40,409 bases of DNA from Minisyncoccota bacterium (GCA_025450175.1 JANWHY010000007.1:1-40409), one strand, 5' to 3'; positions 9,581-18,302 are shown, counted from the first letter of the stretch. Notes: generated by a model not told the origin, from the letters alone. Program-made: numbers and translations.

Positions 9581-10960
9581 ATGTCTTTAAAGCTACATAA
9601 TACCCTCTCTGGCAAGATAGAAGACTTCGAGCCCTATAATCCTAAGGAGGTGCGGATGTACCACTGCGGGCCGACCGTATATGGGGTACAGCATATTGGG
9701 AACCTCTCGATGTTCGTCTTTACCGACATCTTGCGTAGGACTATCGAGTATGCCGGCTTCAAGCCTAAGCAGGTGATCAACTTCACCGACTTCGGCCACC
9801 TATCTTCTGATAGCGATGAGGGGGAAGATAAGATGGCCATGGGTCTCAAGCGCGAAGGCTTAGCCCCAACTCTTGAGAATATGAAAGAGATGGGCAGGAA
9901 GTATGCCGAGATCTTCCTCGGTGATATTAAGAGTTTGAATGTAAAGACGGAAGGTACTATCTTCCCCTATGCCAGTGAGTATGTGCCCGATCAGATTGAG
10001 CTTATTCGAAAGTTGGAAGAGAAGAGCTTTGCCTACCGAACTTCTGATGGAGTCTACTTCGATACTCTCAAATTTCCTGAGTACGGGAAGTTGGGTGGAC
10101 TTAGTGATACTAATAATGAGGCGAGAGTAGTAGAGAATAGTGAGAAGAAGAATCCTCGCGACTTCGCTCTCTGGAAGTTTAATAAGGAGATTGGGTGGGA
10201 GTCTCCGTGGGGGCAAGGGTTCCCTGGGTGGCATATAGAATGCTCGGCAATGATTATAAAGATCTTGGGAGAAAACATTGCCATCCATACAGGTGGAGTG
10301 GAGCACATCCCAGTACACCACAACAACGAGATTGCTCAGTCTGAGGCGGCTACTGGAAGAGCTCCATTCGCTAAGTATTGGCTCCATAGAGCACATTTGC
10401 AGATTGAAGGTGAGAAGATCGCCAAGTCTACTGGTAACACTGTATATCTCGAAGACATTGTAAAAAAGGGTATAAGTCCCCTAGCCTTCCGATATTTGCT
10501 TCTACAATCCCATTACAGAACCCCGACTAATTTTACCTGGGAGGCGCTTGAAGGAGCTAATAACGCATACGTAAAACTTAGACGTCATATAAGCACGATG
10601 CCAGATGGTGGAGAAGTGAATAAAGATTATAAAGAACTCTTTATAAAGGCTATTGAAAATGATCTTAATACTCCAACTGCAGTTGCTGTAATTTGGACTC
10701 TTCTTTCAGACACGTTGATCCCGCTACAAAATAGTAAGGCTACAATATTAGATTTTGATAAAATATTAGGATTAAAATTAGACCAGTCTACCCCCACTCC
10801 TCAATTAATTGTAGATCTTTTTGCTAAATATAAATTAGCTAGAAGTAATAAAGAATTTGATATATCAGATAAGCTTAGAGAAGAAATTAAGCAAAATGGT
10901 TACGAGGTAATGGATAATGTTGACGGATCATCTTACCTGTCCGGATCTTTTGAGTTGTAA
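9581..10960 (+). CDS. cysS: Cysteinyl-tRNA synthetase
   Basis: MYHCGPTVYGVQHIGNL, WHIECSAM, KIAKSTGN motifs. Confidence 0.95.
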   Translation: MSLKLHNTLSGKIEDFEPYNPKEVRMYHCGPTVYGVQHIGNLSMFVFTDILRRTIEYAGFKPKQVINFTDFGHLSSDSDEGEDKMAMGLKREGLAPTLENMKEMGRKYAEIFLGDIKSLNVKTEGTIFPYASEYVPDQIELIRKLEEKSFAYRTSDGVYFDTLKFPEYGKLGGLSDTNNEARVVENSEKKNPRDFALWKFNKEIGWESPWGQGFPGWHIECSAMIIKILGENIAIHTGGVEHIPVHHNNEIAQSEAATGRAPFAKYWLHRAHLQIEGEKIAKSTGNTVYLEDIVKKGISPLAFRYLLLQSHYRTPTNFTWEALEGANNAYVKLRRHISTMPDGGEVNKDYKELFIKAIENDLNTPTAVAVIWTLLSDTLIPLQNSKATILDFDKILGLKLDQSTPTPQLIVDLFAKYKLARSNKEFDISDKLREEIKQNGYEVMDNVDGSSYLSGSFEL

Positions 10961-10971
10961 GATATTAAAAT

Positions 10972-11012
10972 AAGAAATCGCGCGGTGCTCTGGGCACCGC
11001 GCGATGTGGCTG
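10972..11012 (-). terminator. Intrinsic terminator
   Basis: CGCGCGGTGCtctgGGCACCGCGCG, U-rich tail on -. Confidence 0.8.
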
Positions 11013-11018
11013 TATGAG

Positions 11019-11516
11019 CTATGGAACTATGTACCTCTGCCTTCGGCACCGTTCCAGAATATGTCTTGCTGCCGACTCGATCTCATCAAATCTGTCGAGT
11101 TGGTTTTGTGACAGAGACCATCCTCTAGGGCCGTTAAGACCTCTCGCGAGTTGGTCAATCAGCGTAACTTTCTCTTTGATTATGTCTGCTTCTTCTGCAA
11201 TGCGTGCAAATTCAGCGTGAAGGAACTCGTAAGCGCCCTCATTTAGAGGAGCTTTTACTTGCGGGAAAAGTTCAACGAGATTCCAGAGTGGATCAAGTAT
11301 TTCTCGAGTGACTGTGAGATGCTGCGTGTAGCCATCATCTGCAGCCGCGTGGTAACTTGCCACCTTTAGATCTACCTGTCGGACACCTTCCCCATCAAAC
11401 TGTCCAACACTGGTGAGTTCAACGAACTTTGCCAGCGGCTGTCTGGGCCTCGTTGCCTCTTCCAATTTCCGAAAGATCTCTCGCGAAAGCGTAGGAAAAC
11501 GGATGGAAATCTTCAT
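11019..11516 (-). CDS. Hypothetical protein
   Basis: ORF; start MKISIRF chosen for GGAAGG SD. Confidence 0.5.
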   Translation of the reverse strand: MKISIRFPTLSREIFRKLEEATRPRQPLAKFVELTSVGQFDGEGVRQVDLKVASYHAAADDGYTQHLTVTREILDPLWNLVELFPQVKAPLNEGAYEFLHAEFARIAEEADIIKEKVTLIDQLARGLNGPRGWSLSQNQLDRFDEIESAARHILERCRRQRYIVP

Positions 11517-11669
11517 GTTATCCTTCCGGGAGTCTAGCTCCTCAGATTTTCGGGGCCCCATTGCCCTCGAATGGACCAAAAAACTATACATTCTTAATTA
11601 ATATAAGTAAATATATACAAGCTTAACGATCGTGAGAAATGTATATACGAGTAAAATTTAGATAGTTTA

Positions 11670-11706
11670 AATAAGAAACTGCGCGGCGTCTCTTCAGACG
11701 CCGCGC
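11670..11706 (-). terminator. Intrinsic terminator
   Basis: GCGCGGCGTCTcttcAGACGCCGCGC, U-rich tail on -. Confidence 0.8.
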
Positions 11707-11716
11707 TATACTTCCC

Positions 11717-11872
11717 CTATTCCCCCAATCGTCCTCGTATGTTGCTGTAATTCTTTACGGCCTCTACGGTATGGAAAAATTCTTTTCCCCACTTCCATAA
11801 CCGCCGTGCCCAGATCACGAGGAGAACACAAAGGGGTACAGCAAGTAGGACAGTGAGTCCGTACAATGTCAT
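11717..11872 (-). CDS. Small membrane protein, hypothetical
   Basis: MTLYGLTVLLAVPLCVLLVIWARRLWKWGKEFFHTVEAVKNYSNIRGRLGE with AGGAGG SD and terminator. Confidence 0.55.
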   Translation of the reverse strand: MTLYGLTVLLAVPLCVLLVIWARRLWKWGKEFFHTVEAVKNYSNIRGRLGE

Positions 11873-12006
11873 AACATCCTCCTTAAATTTTATACATCTT
11901 TAAAATAATATAGTCAATAGACCTCTCCCCATCTTAAACACGTTACTCTCCCCTACTTCAAGTAGTGTCATTTGATTTAGTTGTTATAATTCTTGTAACA
12001 AAAAAG

Positions 12007-13425
12007 ATGCAGTTCATATCTCTAGAGAATAAGTCTGGTGTCAGGATCCCGCCTCACTCCCTTGAGGCCGAGATGGCACTCCTAGGCTCCGTAATGCTCC
12101 GTCCCGATGCGATCTATGAGGTGATGGATATGGTGGCTCCCAACTCCTTCTACTTCGAGAAGCATCGCACAATATTTGAGACTATGCTTGAGCTCTTCGG
12201 TAAGCATCAGCCTATCGACATCTTATCTCTATCTTCGCGCCTTAAGGAGAAGGACTTACTAGAGCGAGTGGGTGGGGCCACCTTCCTCACGGAGCTCTCG
12301 GCCGCTGTCCCCTCCTCGGCCAATGCCAAGCACTACGCGGAGATTGTGATGAAGAAGTATATGATGAGGCAATTGATCGAGGCTTCCGAGCATCTCTCCA
12401 ATCTCGGCTTCAACGAAGCAGGCGACTTGGAAGAAATATTGGACCAAGCAGAGAAAAAGATTTTCGACATTACGGAGCACTTCTCGGGCGGTGCACGCTT
12501 CCAAGATCTTGTGCCTCTTCTCCACGAAGCCTTTGAGCGCTTCGAGAAGCTCTCTTCTGCTGAACATGAGCTTCGCGGTGTACGAACCGGCTTCAAGGCC
12601 TTAGACGATATCTTGGGTGGTTTCCAAAACTCTGATCTCATCATCATCGCCGCTCGTCCCTCCGTCGGTAAGACAGCTCTCGCTCTCGACATCGCGCGCC
12701 GTACGGCACTGGATCACAAAACTCCGGTAGGCATCTTCTCACTCGAAATGAGCTCCGACCAGCTCGTCGACCGCCTTGTAGCCGCTCAGTCTCGTACCGA
12801 CGCATCTATCATCCGTAAGGGTGTGCGTACCCAGAGTGGTTCCTGGCGTGAAGATGTGTTTAAAAATGTTCGTGATGCTCTCGATGAACTCTCGCGTACC
12901 CCCATATTTATAGACGACCAGCCAGGTAACACTATTATGAAGATGCGTTCGGCCGCGAGGAAACTTAAGATCGAGAAAGGTCTGAAGCTTCTCGTAGTCG
13001 ACTACCTCCAACTCATGGCCCCATCTACCGCTCGCTCCAACGACTCCATGGTCCAGCAAGTGACAGAGATCTCGCGCTCGCTCAAGCATCTTGCTCGCGA
13101 GCTCAATATCCCGGTCATTGCCCTCTCTCAGCTCTCGCGCGCAGTCGAAACTAGGGGTGGCAAGCCTAAGCTCTCCGACCTCAGGGACTCCGGCTCCATC
13201 GAGCAGGATGCGGACCTGGTCATGTTCATCCACTCAGACGAGAACGATATTAAGGATGAGTCTGGTAAGGTGCGTGATATCCAGCGTAAGGAGCTCATCA
13301 TAGCCAAGCATAGGAATGGCCCATTGGGCAACGCCATCCTCGACTATCACACCCGCTTCAACACCTTCGTAGAGATCGACTACTCCAACTATGGCAAAGC
13401 CGACGAAGAGTTTAATAAGTTGTAA
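12007..13425 (+). CDS. dnaB: Replicative DNA helicase DnaB
   Basis: PPHSLEAEMALLGSVML, ARPSVGKTALALDIAR, VVDYLQLM, SDLRDSGSIEQDADLVMF. Confidence 0.96.
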   Translation: MQFISLENKSGVRIPPHSLEAEMALLGSVMLRPDAIYEVMDMVAPNSFYFEKHRTIFETMLELFGKHQPIDILSLSSRLKEKDLLERVGGATFLTELSAAVPSSANAKHYAEIVMKKYMMRQLIEASEHLSNLGFNEAGDLEEILDQAEKKIFDITEHFSGGARFQDLVPLLHEAFERFEKLSSAEHELRGVRTGFKALDDILGGFQNSDLIIIAARPSVGKTALALDIARRTALDHKTPVGIFSLEMSSDQLVDRLVAAQSRTDASIIRKGVRTQSGSWREDVFKNVRDALDELSRTPIFIDDQPGNTIMKMRSAARKLKIEKGLKLLVVDYLQLMAPSTARSNDSMVQQVTEISRSLKHLARELNIPVIALSQLSRAVETRGGKPKLSDLRDSGSIEQDADLVMFIHSDENDIKDESGKVRDIQRKELIIAKHRNGPLGNAILDYHTRFNTFVEIDYSNYGKADEEFNKL

Positions 13426-13444
13426 TCTTTGCTAGAATAGCCCA

Positions 13445-14056
13445 GTGAATTCTATAGAAAAACTCGCTGAGCTTTTCGGCAAATTCCCTGGAATTGGCCC
13501 AAGACAAGCCAAGAGGTTTGTTTATTTTCTTCTTACGCGTCAGGGCACATATAACGAAGAGTTAATAAGGGCCATCGAGAACTTGAAGCAAGAGATAGTC
13601 CAGTGTGAAGAGTGTTTGAGATTTTACCCTTCGACAAGCTCAGGGCAAGTGCTCTGCTCTATCTGTAGTAACGATACTCGCGACTCTTCCCTACTCATGG
13701 TGGTGCCGAAGGATATAGATATGGAGTCGGTGGAGAAGAGTGGGAGTTACAACGGCTACTACTTTATCTTGGGAGGTGTGGTACCAATTTTAGAAAAAGA
13801 ACCAGAGAAGAGAGTCAGAATCACGAATCTAGAATCACGAATCAAGAAGGATAAAAATATAAAAGAAATAATTCTTGCTATGAATGCAAACCAAGAGGGA
13901 GAGAATACTATCGAATATTTGAAAACTAAACTTAGCAACTTAGCAACTTCCAAACTTACTATAACTATACTTGGCCGAGGTCTCTCTACCGGTGCCGAGC
14001 TCGAGTACGCTGATCCCGAGACTCTCAAGAATGCTTTGAAGAATAGGAGTAAGTGA
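13445..14056 (+). CDS. recR: Recombination protein RecR, with a repeat-derived insertion in the Cys4 zinc finger
   Basis: FGKFPGIGPRQAKRFVYFLL; CEECLRFYPSTSSGQVLCSIC; GRGLSTGAELEYADPETL. Confidence 0.92.
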   Translation: MNSIEKLAELFGKFPGIGPRQAKRFVYFLLTRQGTYNEELIRAIENLKQEIVQCEECLRFYPSTSSGQVLCSICSNDTRDSSLLMVVPKDIDMESVEKSGSYNGYYFILGGVVPILEKEPEKRVRITNLESRIKKDKNIKEIILAMNANQEGENTIEYLKTKLSNLATSKLTITILGRGLSTGAELEYADPETLKNALKNRSK

Positions 14057-14075
14057 CCTCTTTAATTATAGAAAA

Positions 14076-14156
14076 AGCGAATACATACTTCGTACTCGCT
14101 CCATACCGAACTGTAGCCCACGCTGCGCTAGCACACCATGCTGAACCCGACCGCAA
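14076..14156 (-). ncRNA. Array unit 1: pentamer-periodic guide-like RNA with 3' hairpin
   Basis: Hairpin 14076-14100 AGCGAATAC-atacttc-GTACTCGCT; then c + 11 pentamers CATAC CGAAC TGTAG CCCAC GCTGC... Confidence 0.8.
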
Positions 14157-14203
14157 CTAACCACAGATTTTATATCATACTTTCCAAGTAATCACAATAA
14201 AAA

Positions 14204-14289
14204 AGTGAGTACATATTTCGTACTCACTCCGAACCATAGCGCACGGTACGCTAGTTTACCACACCGCTCAGTACTGCACGGTGGACCAC
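14204..14289 (-). ncRNA. Array unit 2
   Basis: Hairpin 14204-14228 AGTGAGTAC-atatttc-GTACTCACT; CGAAC CATAG CGCAC GGTAC GCTAG TTTAC CACAC... Confidence 0.8.
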
Positions 14290-14324
14290 TTCTATCTATC
14301 TATAAATGCTTTTCAGAATGATGT

Positions 14325-14405
14325 GGTAGAAACATATTACGCCTCTACCCAATGCCGAACCGCGCTATACCTAACCTGAGGATGCGGAGCCCCAGGGTAC
14401 CGTAG
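14325..14405 (-). ncRNA. Array unit 3 (hairpin without U-tract)
   Basis: Hairpin 14325-14349 GGTAGAAAC-atattac-GCCTCTACC (two G.U on -); AATGC CGAAC CGCGC TATAC CTAAC CTGAG... Confidence 0.8.
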
Positions 14406-14459
14406 GACAAATTTTCCAATTAAATTTTTAACATAAATATCCACGTATTACAAACAAAA

Positions 14460-14545
14460 AGCGACCACATATTACGTGATCGCTCCACACCGGACCCTGC
14501 AATGGCGGAGCACGCTCTACCCAGCGCTACTTTGCGCCACCTAGC
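14460..14545 (-). ncRNA. Array unit 4
   Basis: Hairpin 14460-14484 AGCGACCAC-atattac-GTGATCGCT; CACAC CGGAC CCTGC AATGG CGGAG CACGC TCTAC... Confidence 0.8.
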
Positions 14546-14586
14546 CAGGATAATATAAGAATTCCGAAACAAAGAACTAATTAATT

Positions 14587-14667
14587 GGTGGACACATATT
14601 GCGTGCCCACCCCTTGCAGAACTGGACTCTGCGGTACGCAACCAGGCCGAAGCAAACCGAACAGTAC
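14587..14667 (-). ncRNA. Array unit 5, abutting the helicase stop codon
   Basis: Hairpin 14587-14611 GGTGGACAC-atattgc-GTGCCCACC; CTTGC AGAAC TGGAC TCTGC GGTAC GCAAC... Confidence 0.8.
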
Positions 14668-16524
14668 TTACTTCAGCATCTTCAAGGCATCATCGATGCA
14701 CTGCTCGAAGGTCAAGTCACCTCGGAAGGCTTTCCTCAACCATGCGGGCAACACATTCGGGATGAAGCGTCGATACTGCTGTGAGATGAAGATTGTCACC
14801 CCAACGCACTCGGCAGAACGAATGTTCCGACCGCGCACTTGAAGTGTCTTCAACATCTCGCGCCAGTTCCAGAGTGGCCAACGCCGATTGCCGAAGCGCC
14901 GCTCTTCGAATACTGTTGCTGGATCGTTCGGACTCGGATATCCAGGCCGCAAAGAGAAGATAACTGGAGCCATACCGTTAGGCAGGTCCAATCCTTCTCC
15001 GTAGTTGGCATCCGTACCGACCAGCACCATGCCTTCGCCAGCTTTGAACCTGGCAAGAGCATCTTTGGGTCGCACGCCATTCCCGTAGCTGATGACATCG
15101 ACGTTTTCTTCGTCTTTGCCACACAACCACACGAATTTCTCCTTCTCCTTGTTGGAGACCACCACGAAGAGGCAGTGGATTCCAGCTTGATTGAAGGTTC
15201 GGCATGCTTTCGCAACCATTCGCAGGGTTCGAGTTGGTTCTCGATGACTCCGTTCCTTCACTGCCAGATTCGGGGTGTCTAGTGGAAGATACACGCGAGT
15301 GTTCTTCACTGGAAACTCCGAGGACAATGCATAGAACGGAGACTTGATACCCGTCTCGAATCCGAACACGGTCGAGTCGCCGATCGTAGCCGAGTAGGCC
15401 AGAGTGTTTGGCGAAATGATCCGTTGAATGATCGGAGCGACGTAGTACGCCTTGATGGTGAGCGTGTGTTGCACTCGCTCATTCTCACCAAGGTCTTCTC
15501 TGTAGTACGCGTAGGTGTAGTTCAGCGCATGGCGCTTCTTGTCTGGGAGCGAATATTCGAGTGACAGGTAATACCTCACGAGGTTATAGGTCAGTGTCTC
15601 AACCTTTTTGAGCACTTCCCGTTTCTCTTTGGTATTGATCCGTCCATCCTTGATCGCTTCCTGGACCTTGGCGCGTAGCGACTTATACTCCAAACGCGTT
15701 GGCGTGAGCAGGTACATCAATTCCTCGACTTCGTGATCCTCGAGAAGCACTGCCATACGAGACGGCCGACGCTTCACGATCTTGATCATGGTGGCAAGAA
15801 ACTTCTCGAGCTGAAGAGCCGCTTCGGGAGCGATGTCCCTGAGGAATTCAATCGCTTTCTCGAGATGCCAGTCCGAGATGTCGTAGCTCAAGCAGTTGCG
15901 GATTGTCTCCGCAATGCCATGCGCTTCGTCAACTACAAGACCAGCCGGCTTGTCGAACTCTTTTGAGAAGAGTTGAGTGAAGAGGTAGAAGGCCGTGGTG
16001 CAAACCACAATCTTCCCGCCCTTTTTCGCCTCGTACTTCTGCCGCAGATACGGACAGGGTACCGCGCCTTCTGTGTGAGTTGTACCGGTTTCTTGATCCA
16101 CCCGATGTGGGCAATCAACCAGCATAGAACAAGGAATCTCATTGGCCTTGAGGTTATCGCGACTCTGTGCGAGCGAGACTAACTTCGTGGGCGTCAGATC
16201 CTTCTTCTCCTCGTAGTAGAGACACGGATGTTCTCCGCGCCCGTACGCGACTTGCGTATCCGGATGTAGAGAGTGAACTTGCTCAACAAGTGCCTTGGTA
16301 GGCGCAATGTAGAACAGGGGTCCTGCCGCACCTTGCCTCTCGATATCCTTGAGGAAGGTGTAACCGATAGCGGTTTTGCCCGTACCAGTTGGAAGCTCGA
16401 GGGTTACCCCAGAGCCTCCATTGCGCTCGATGATCTCGAACGCCGCATGCTGGTTTCCCTTAACCTCGTTGTAACGATCGTAAGGGAAGCTATCCAGCAA
16501 GCGCAGATGCTTCAGATGATTCAT
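14668..16524 (-). CDS. DinG/XPD-family SF2 helicase with predicted Fe-S cluster, embedded between RNA arrays
   Basis: Walker A LELPTGTGKTAIGYTF, VVDEAH box, Cys residues (HPC, IPC, VDC, VPC) between motifs I and II, QVRGRNIRS motif VI; SD AGGAGCGGAAAATG. Confidence 0.85.
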   Translation of the reverse strand: MNHLKHLRLLDSFPYDRYNEVKGNQHAAFEIIERNGGSGVTLELPTGTGKTAIGYTFLKDIERQGAAGPLFYIAPTKALVEQVHSLHPDTQVAYGRGEHPCLYYEEKKDLTPTKLVSLAQSRDNLKANEIPCSMLVDCPHRVDQETGTTHTEGAVPCPYLRQKYEAKKGGKIVVCTTAFYLFTQLFSKEFDKPAGLVVDEAHGIAETIRNCLSYDISDWHLEKAIEFLRDIAPEAALQLEKFLATMIKIVKRRPSRMAVLLEDHEVEELMYLLTPTRLEYKSLRAKVQEAIKDGRINTKEKREVLKKVETLTYNLVRYYLSLEYSLPDKKRHALNYTYAYYREDLGENERVQHTLTIKAYYVAPIIQRIISPNTLAYSATIGDSTVFGFETGIKSPFYALSSEFPVKNTRVYLPLDTPNLAVKERSHREPTRTLRMVAKACRTFNQAGIHCLFVVVSNKEKEKFVWLCGKDEENVDVISYGNGVRPKDALARFKAGEGMVLVGTDANYGEGLDLPNGMAPVIFSLRPGYPSPNDPATVFEERRFGNRRWPLWNWREMLKTLQVRGRNIRSAECVGVTIFISQQYRRFIPNVLPAWLRKAFRGDLTFEQCIDDALKMLK

Positions 16525-16566
16525 TTTCCGCTCCTATTGGGTCAGGTCGTTTCAAAGAGCCCGCCA

Positions 16567-16596
16567 ATCTATATCACATTTTTTAGACTTACGCAA
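16567..16596 (-). promoter_or_regulatory. Putative promoter of the helicase gene
   Basis: On -: TTGCGT-N17-TATAGA. Confidence 0.5.
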
Positions 16597-16606
16597 GGTA
16601 TATAAA

Positions 16607-16686
16607 AGCGGAGACATAATACGTCCCCGCTCAGCACCCGACATTACTGAAGTTTGCCAACATCACGGGTCATTACTCTACGTTAC
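16607..16686 (-). ncRNA. Array unit 6
   Basis: Hairpin 16607-16631 AGCGGAGAC-ataatac-GTCCCCGCT; AGCAC CCGAC ATTAC TGAAG TTTGC, one phase slip, then ATCAC GGGTC ATTAC TCTAC GTTAC. Confidence 0.75.
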
Positions 16687-16720
16687 TTAGAAAACCCTAT
16701 CATAAATAAAGTAAATTAAA

Positions 16721-16801
16721 AACGGACGCATATTGCGCGTCCGTTCCATGCGGAACCATAGAGAACCCTACGATACCCAACCAAGGCGAACCGGACCTTT
16801 G
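16721..16801 (-). ncRNA. Array unit 7
   Basis: Hairpin 16721-16745 AACGGACGC-atattgc-GCGTCCGTT; CATGC GGAAC CATAG AGAAC CCTAC GATAC CCAAC CAAGG CGAAC CGGAC CTTTG. Confidence 0.85.
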
Positions 16802-16837
16802 TCAGTTAGATTTTGATTACTAGGTGCGATAATACTC

Positions 16838-16923
16838 GGCGAAAATAAATTGCATTCTCGCCCCGTACTGAAGTCTGCATTAGCGTGCTGGACCGTGGCA
16901 TACGTTTCATAGCCCCGCTGCGT
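16838..16923 (-). ncRNA. Array unit 8 (hairpin without U-tract)
   Basis: Hairpin 16838-16862 GGCGAAAAT-aaattgc-ATTCTCGCC; CGTAC TGAAG TCTGC ATTAG CGTGC TGGAC CGTGG CATAC... Confidence 0.8.
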
Positions 16924-16969
16924 TTCCAAGAAAAGATTACTTTATCTTCTTAGTTTTTACAAATTAAAA

Positions 16970-17055
16970 AGCGAGAACATATTACGTTCTCGCTCCGCAC
17001 AATACTGTACCGTACCCTACCTGTGCCCACTTCACCGAACCAAACCTGACCGGAT
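16970..17055 (-). ncRNA. Array unit 9
   Basis: Hairpin 16970-16994 AGCGAGAAC-atattac-GTTCTCGCT; CGCAC AATAC TGTAC CGTAC CCTAC CTGTG CCCAC TTCAC CGAAC CAAAC CTGAC. Confidence 0.85.
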
Positions 17056-17088
17056 CGGTATCTCACATAATAGCGAGTAATAACTATT

Positions 17089-17164
17089 GGTGAATATATA
17101 GATCATATTCACCCCGTACCGGGCTCTGCCCTACGCTGCCCTAGCAAGGTGTACCTAAGCACGC
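17089..17164 (-). ncRNA. Array unit 10 (hairpin without U-tract)
   Basis: Hairpin 17089-17113 GGTGAATAT-atagatc-ATATTCACC; CGTAC CGGGC TCTGC CCTAC GCTGC CCTAG CAAGG TGTAC CTAAG CACGC. Confidence 0.85.
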
Positions 17165-17212
17165 AAAATCTTTTTCGATCCTATAACACAAATTAAAATA
17201 AAACAATTAAAA

Positions 17213-17298
17213 AGCGATCACATATTACGTGATCGCTCCGAAGGACAGCGTACCCTACCCAGCGGAACAGCTGGAAACCGGACTTCAGTAAACCGGAT
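17213..17298 (-). ncRNA. Array unit 11
   Basis: Hairpin 17213-17237 AGCGATCAC-atattac-GTGATCGCT; CGAAG GACAG CGTAC CCTAC CCAGC GGAAC AGCTG GAAAC CGGAC TTCAG TAAAC. Confidence 0.85.
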
Positions 17299-17327
17299 AT
17301 AAATATTATAACACAAGATATAGAAAA

Positions 17328-17418
17328 AGCTAGGATATAGTTCATCCTCGCTCATCGCACCACGTCACTCTACGCGACCATACGTCACCCGGCCATAGTC
17401 TACGAGACGAAACCGTGC
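17328..17418 (-). ncRNA. Array unit 12
   Basis: Hairpin 17328-17352 AGCTAGGAT-atagttc-ATCCTCGCT (one true mismatch); ATCGC ACCAC GTCAC TCTAC GCGAC CATAC GTCAC CCGGC CATAG TCTAC GAGAC GAAAC CGTGC. Confidence 0.85.
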
Positions 17419-17461
17419 AATATATATAATACAATAAATTTAAATGATTTGTAAATTAAAA

Positions 17462-17547
17462 AGCAGGAACATATTGCGTCCCTGCTCATCACTCCACATA
17501 GCCTTACCCGACCTTAGCGGACCTTACCAAGCGTTGCACTACCGGAA
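17462..17547 (-). ncRNA. Array unit 13
   Basis: Hairpin 17462-17486 AGCAGGAAC-atattgc-GTCCCTGCT; ATCAC TCCAC ATAGC CTTAC CCGAC CTTAG CGGAC CTTAC CAAGC GTTGC ACTAC. Confidence 0.85.
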
Positions 17548-17585
17548 CCTTTATACACCACAAACCTAACCTTTACAAATTAAAA

Positions 17586-17666
17586 AGCAGGGACATAATG
17601 CGTCCCTGCTCCGAAGATCACAACACGGCACCATAGCGAACAGTGGAAAACCCCACGTAGCCAAGG
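17586..17666 (-). ncRNA. Array unit 14
   Basis: Hairpin 17586-17610 AGCAGGGAC-ataatgc-GTCCCTGCT; CGAAG ATCAC AACAC GGCAC CATAG CGAAC AGTGG AAAAC CCCAC GTAGC CAAGG. Confidence 0.85.
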
Positions 17667-17700
17667 ATCAATGAATTAATGAGAGCCGCTTATATGAATT

Positions 17701-17796
17701 GGTAGAGATATATTCCATCTCTACCCCAAACCTAGCCCCAGCGCACAGAACCTGACGTGTCGCAGCCTTGCTCCACTTTACAGGACAGAACTCCAG
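17701..17796 (-). ncRNA. Array unit 15 (hairpin without U-tract)
   Basis: Hairpin 17701-17725 GGTAGAGAT-atattcc-ATCTCTACC; CAAAC CTAGC CCCAG CGCAC AGAAC CTGAC GTGTC GCAGC CTTGC TCCAC TTTAC AGGAC AGAAC TCCAG. Confidence 0.85.
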
Positions 17797-17834
17797 AAAG
17801 ATTAGAATAAATAGTAGTAATTTACAAATTAAAA

Positions 17835-17935
17835 AGCGAGAGCATAATGCGCTCTCGCTCCACACTCTGCGCCACGGCACTGGACCATAGCATAACGTAC
17901 TTTGCTCCGCACTGAGACGGCTAAGCATGCCCTAC
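17835..17935 (-). ncRNA. Array unit 16
   Basis: Hairpin 17835-17859 AGCGAGAGC-ataatgc-GCTCTCGCT; CACAC TCTGC GCCAC GGCAC TGGAC CATAG CATAA CGTAC TTTGC TCCGC... Confidence 0.85.
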
Positions 17936-17981
17936 CGCTTGGTTGAAGTTAGCACAAGTCTCAATAATTTACAAAATGAAA

Positions 17982-18062
17982 AACGAGCGCATATTACGCG
18001 CTCGTTCCATGCTCTACCTTAGCCTGCAGGACCATGGCACAGAGAACCCCGCTATGCAGGAT
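17982..18062 (-). ncRNA. Array unit 17
   Basis: Hairpin 17982-18006 AACGAGCGC-atattac-GCGCTCGTT; CATGC TCTAC CTTAG CCTGC AGGAC CATGG CACAG AGAAC CCCGC TATGC. Confidence 0.85.
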
Positions 18063-18094
18063 AGAATTAGTTATAAATACTTAGATTTTAATGT

Positions 18095-18175
18095 GGTAAG
18101 CATATAAATCATGCCCACCCCATGCAGGACCATACTTTGCTATGGCATGCCAAAGTGTGCTCCGCGACACCTAGC
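18095..18175 (-). ncRNA. Array unit 18 (hairpin without U-tract)
   Basis: Hairpin 18095-18119 GGTAAGCAT-ataaatc-ATGCCCACC; CATGC AGGAC CATAC TTTGC TATGG CATGC CAAAG TGTGC TCCGC GACAC CTAGC. Confidence 0.85.
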
Positions 18176-18186
18176 TATCCTTTATA

Positions 18187-18215
18187 ATTATACAATATAA
18201 AGGTATTTATTGCAA
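18187..18215 (-). promoter_or_regulatory. Putative promoter of array unit 18 (example of the recurrent inter-unit promoter)
   Basis: On -: TTGCAA-N17-TATAAT directly after the TTTTTAA tail of unit 19. Confidence 0.7.
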
Positions 18216-18221
18216 ATTAAA

Positions 18222-18302
18222 AACGGAGGCATATTACGCCTCCGCTCCGCACCCGACCCAACGTTACTGGGCAAAGCCTGACCACGCCGGTGAGGACGGC
18301 GC
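18222..18302 (-). ncRNA. Array unit 19
   Basis: Hairpin 18222-18246 AACGGAGGC-atattac-GCCTCCGCT; CGCAC CCGAC CCAAC GTTAC TGGGC AAAGC CTGAC CACGC... Confidence 0.8.

Noticed and set aside
17668-17928. ORFs called inside the arrays (e.g. 17668-17928, 18571-18762, 14420-14641)
   Set aside because: They run through hairpins and promoters, have no plausible homology, and period 5 is incompatible with coding periodicity.
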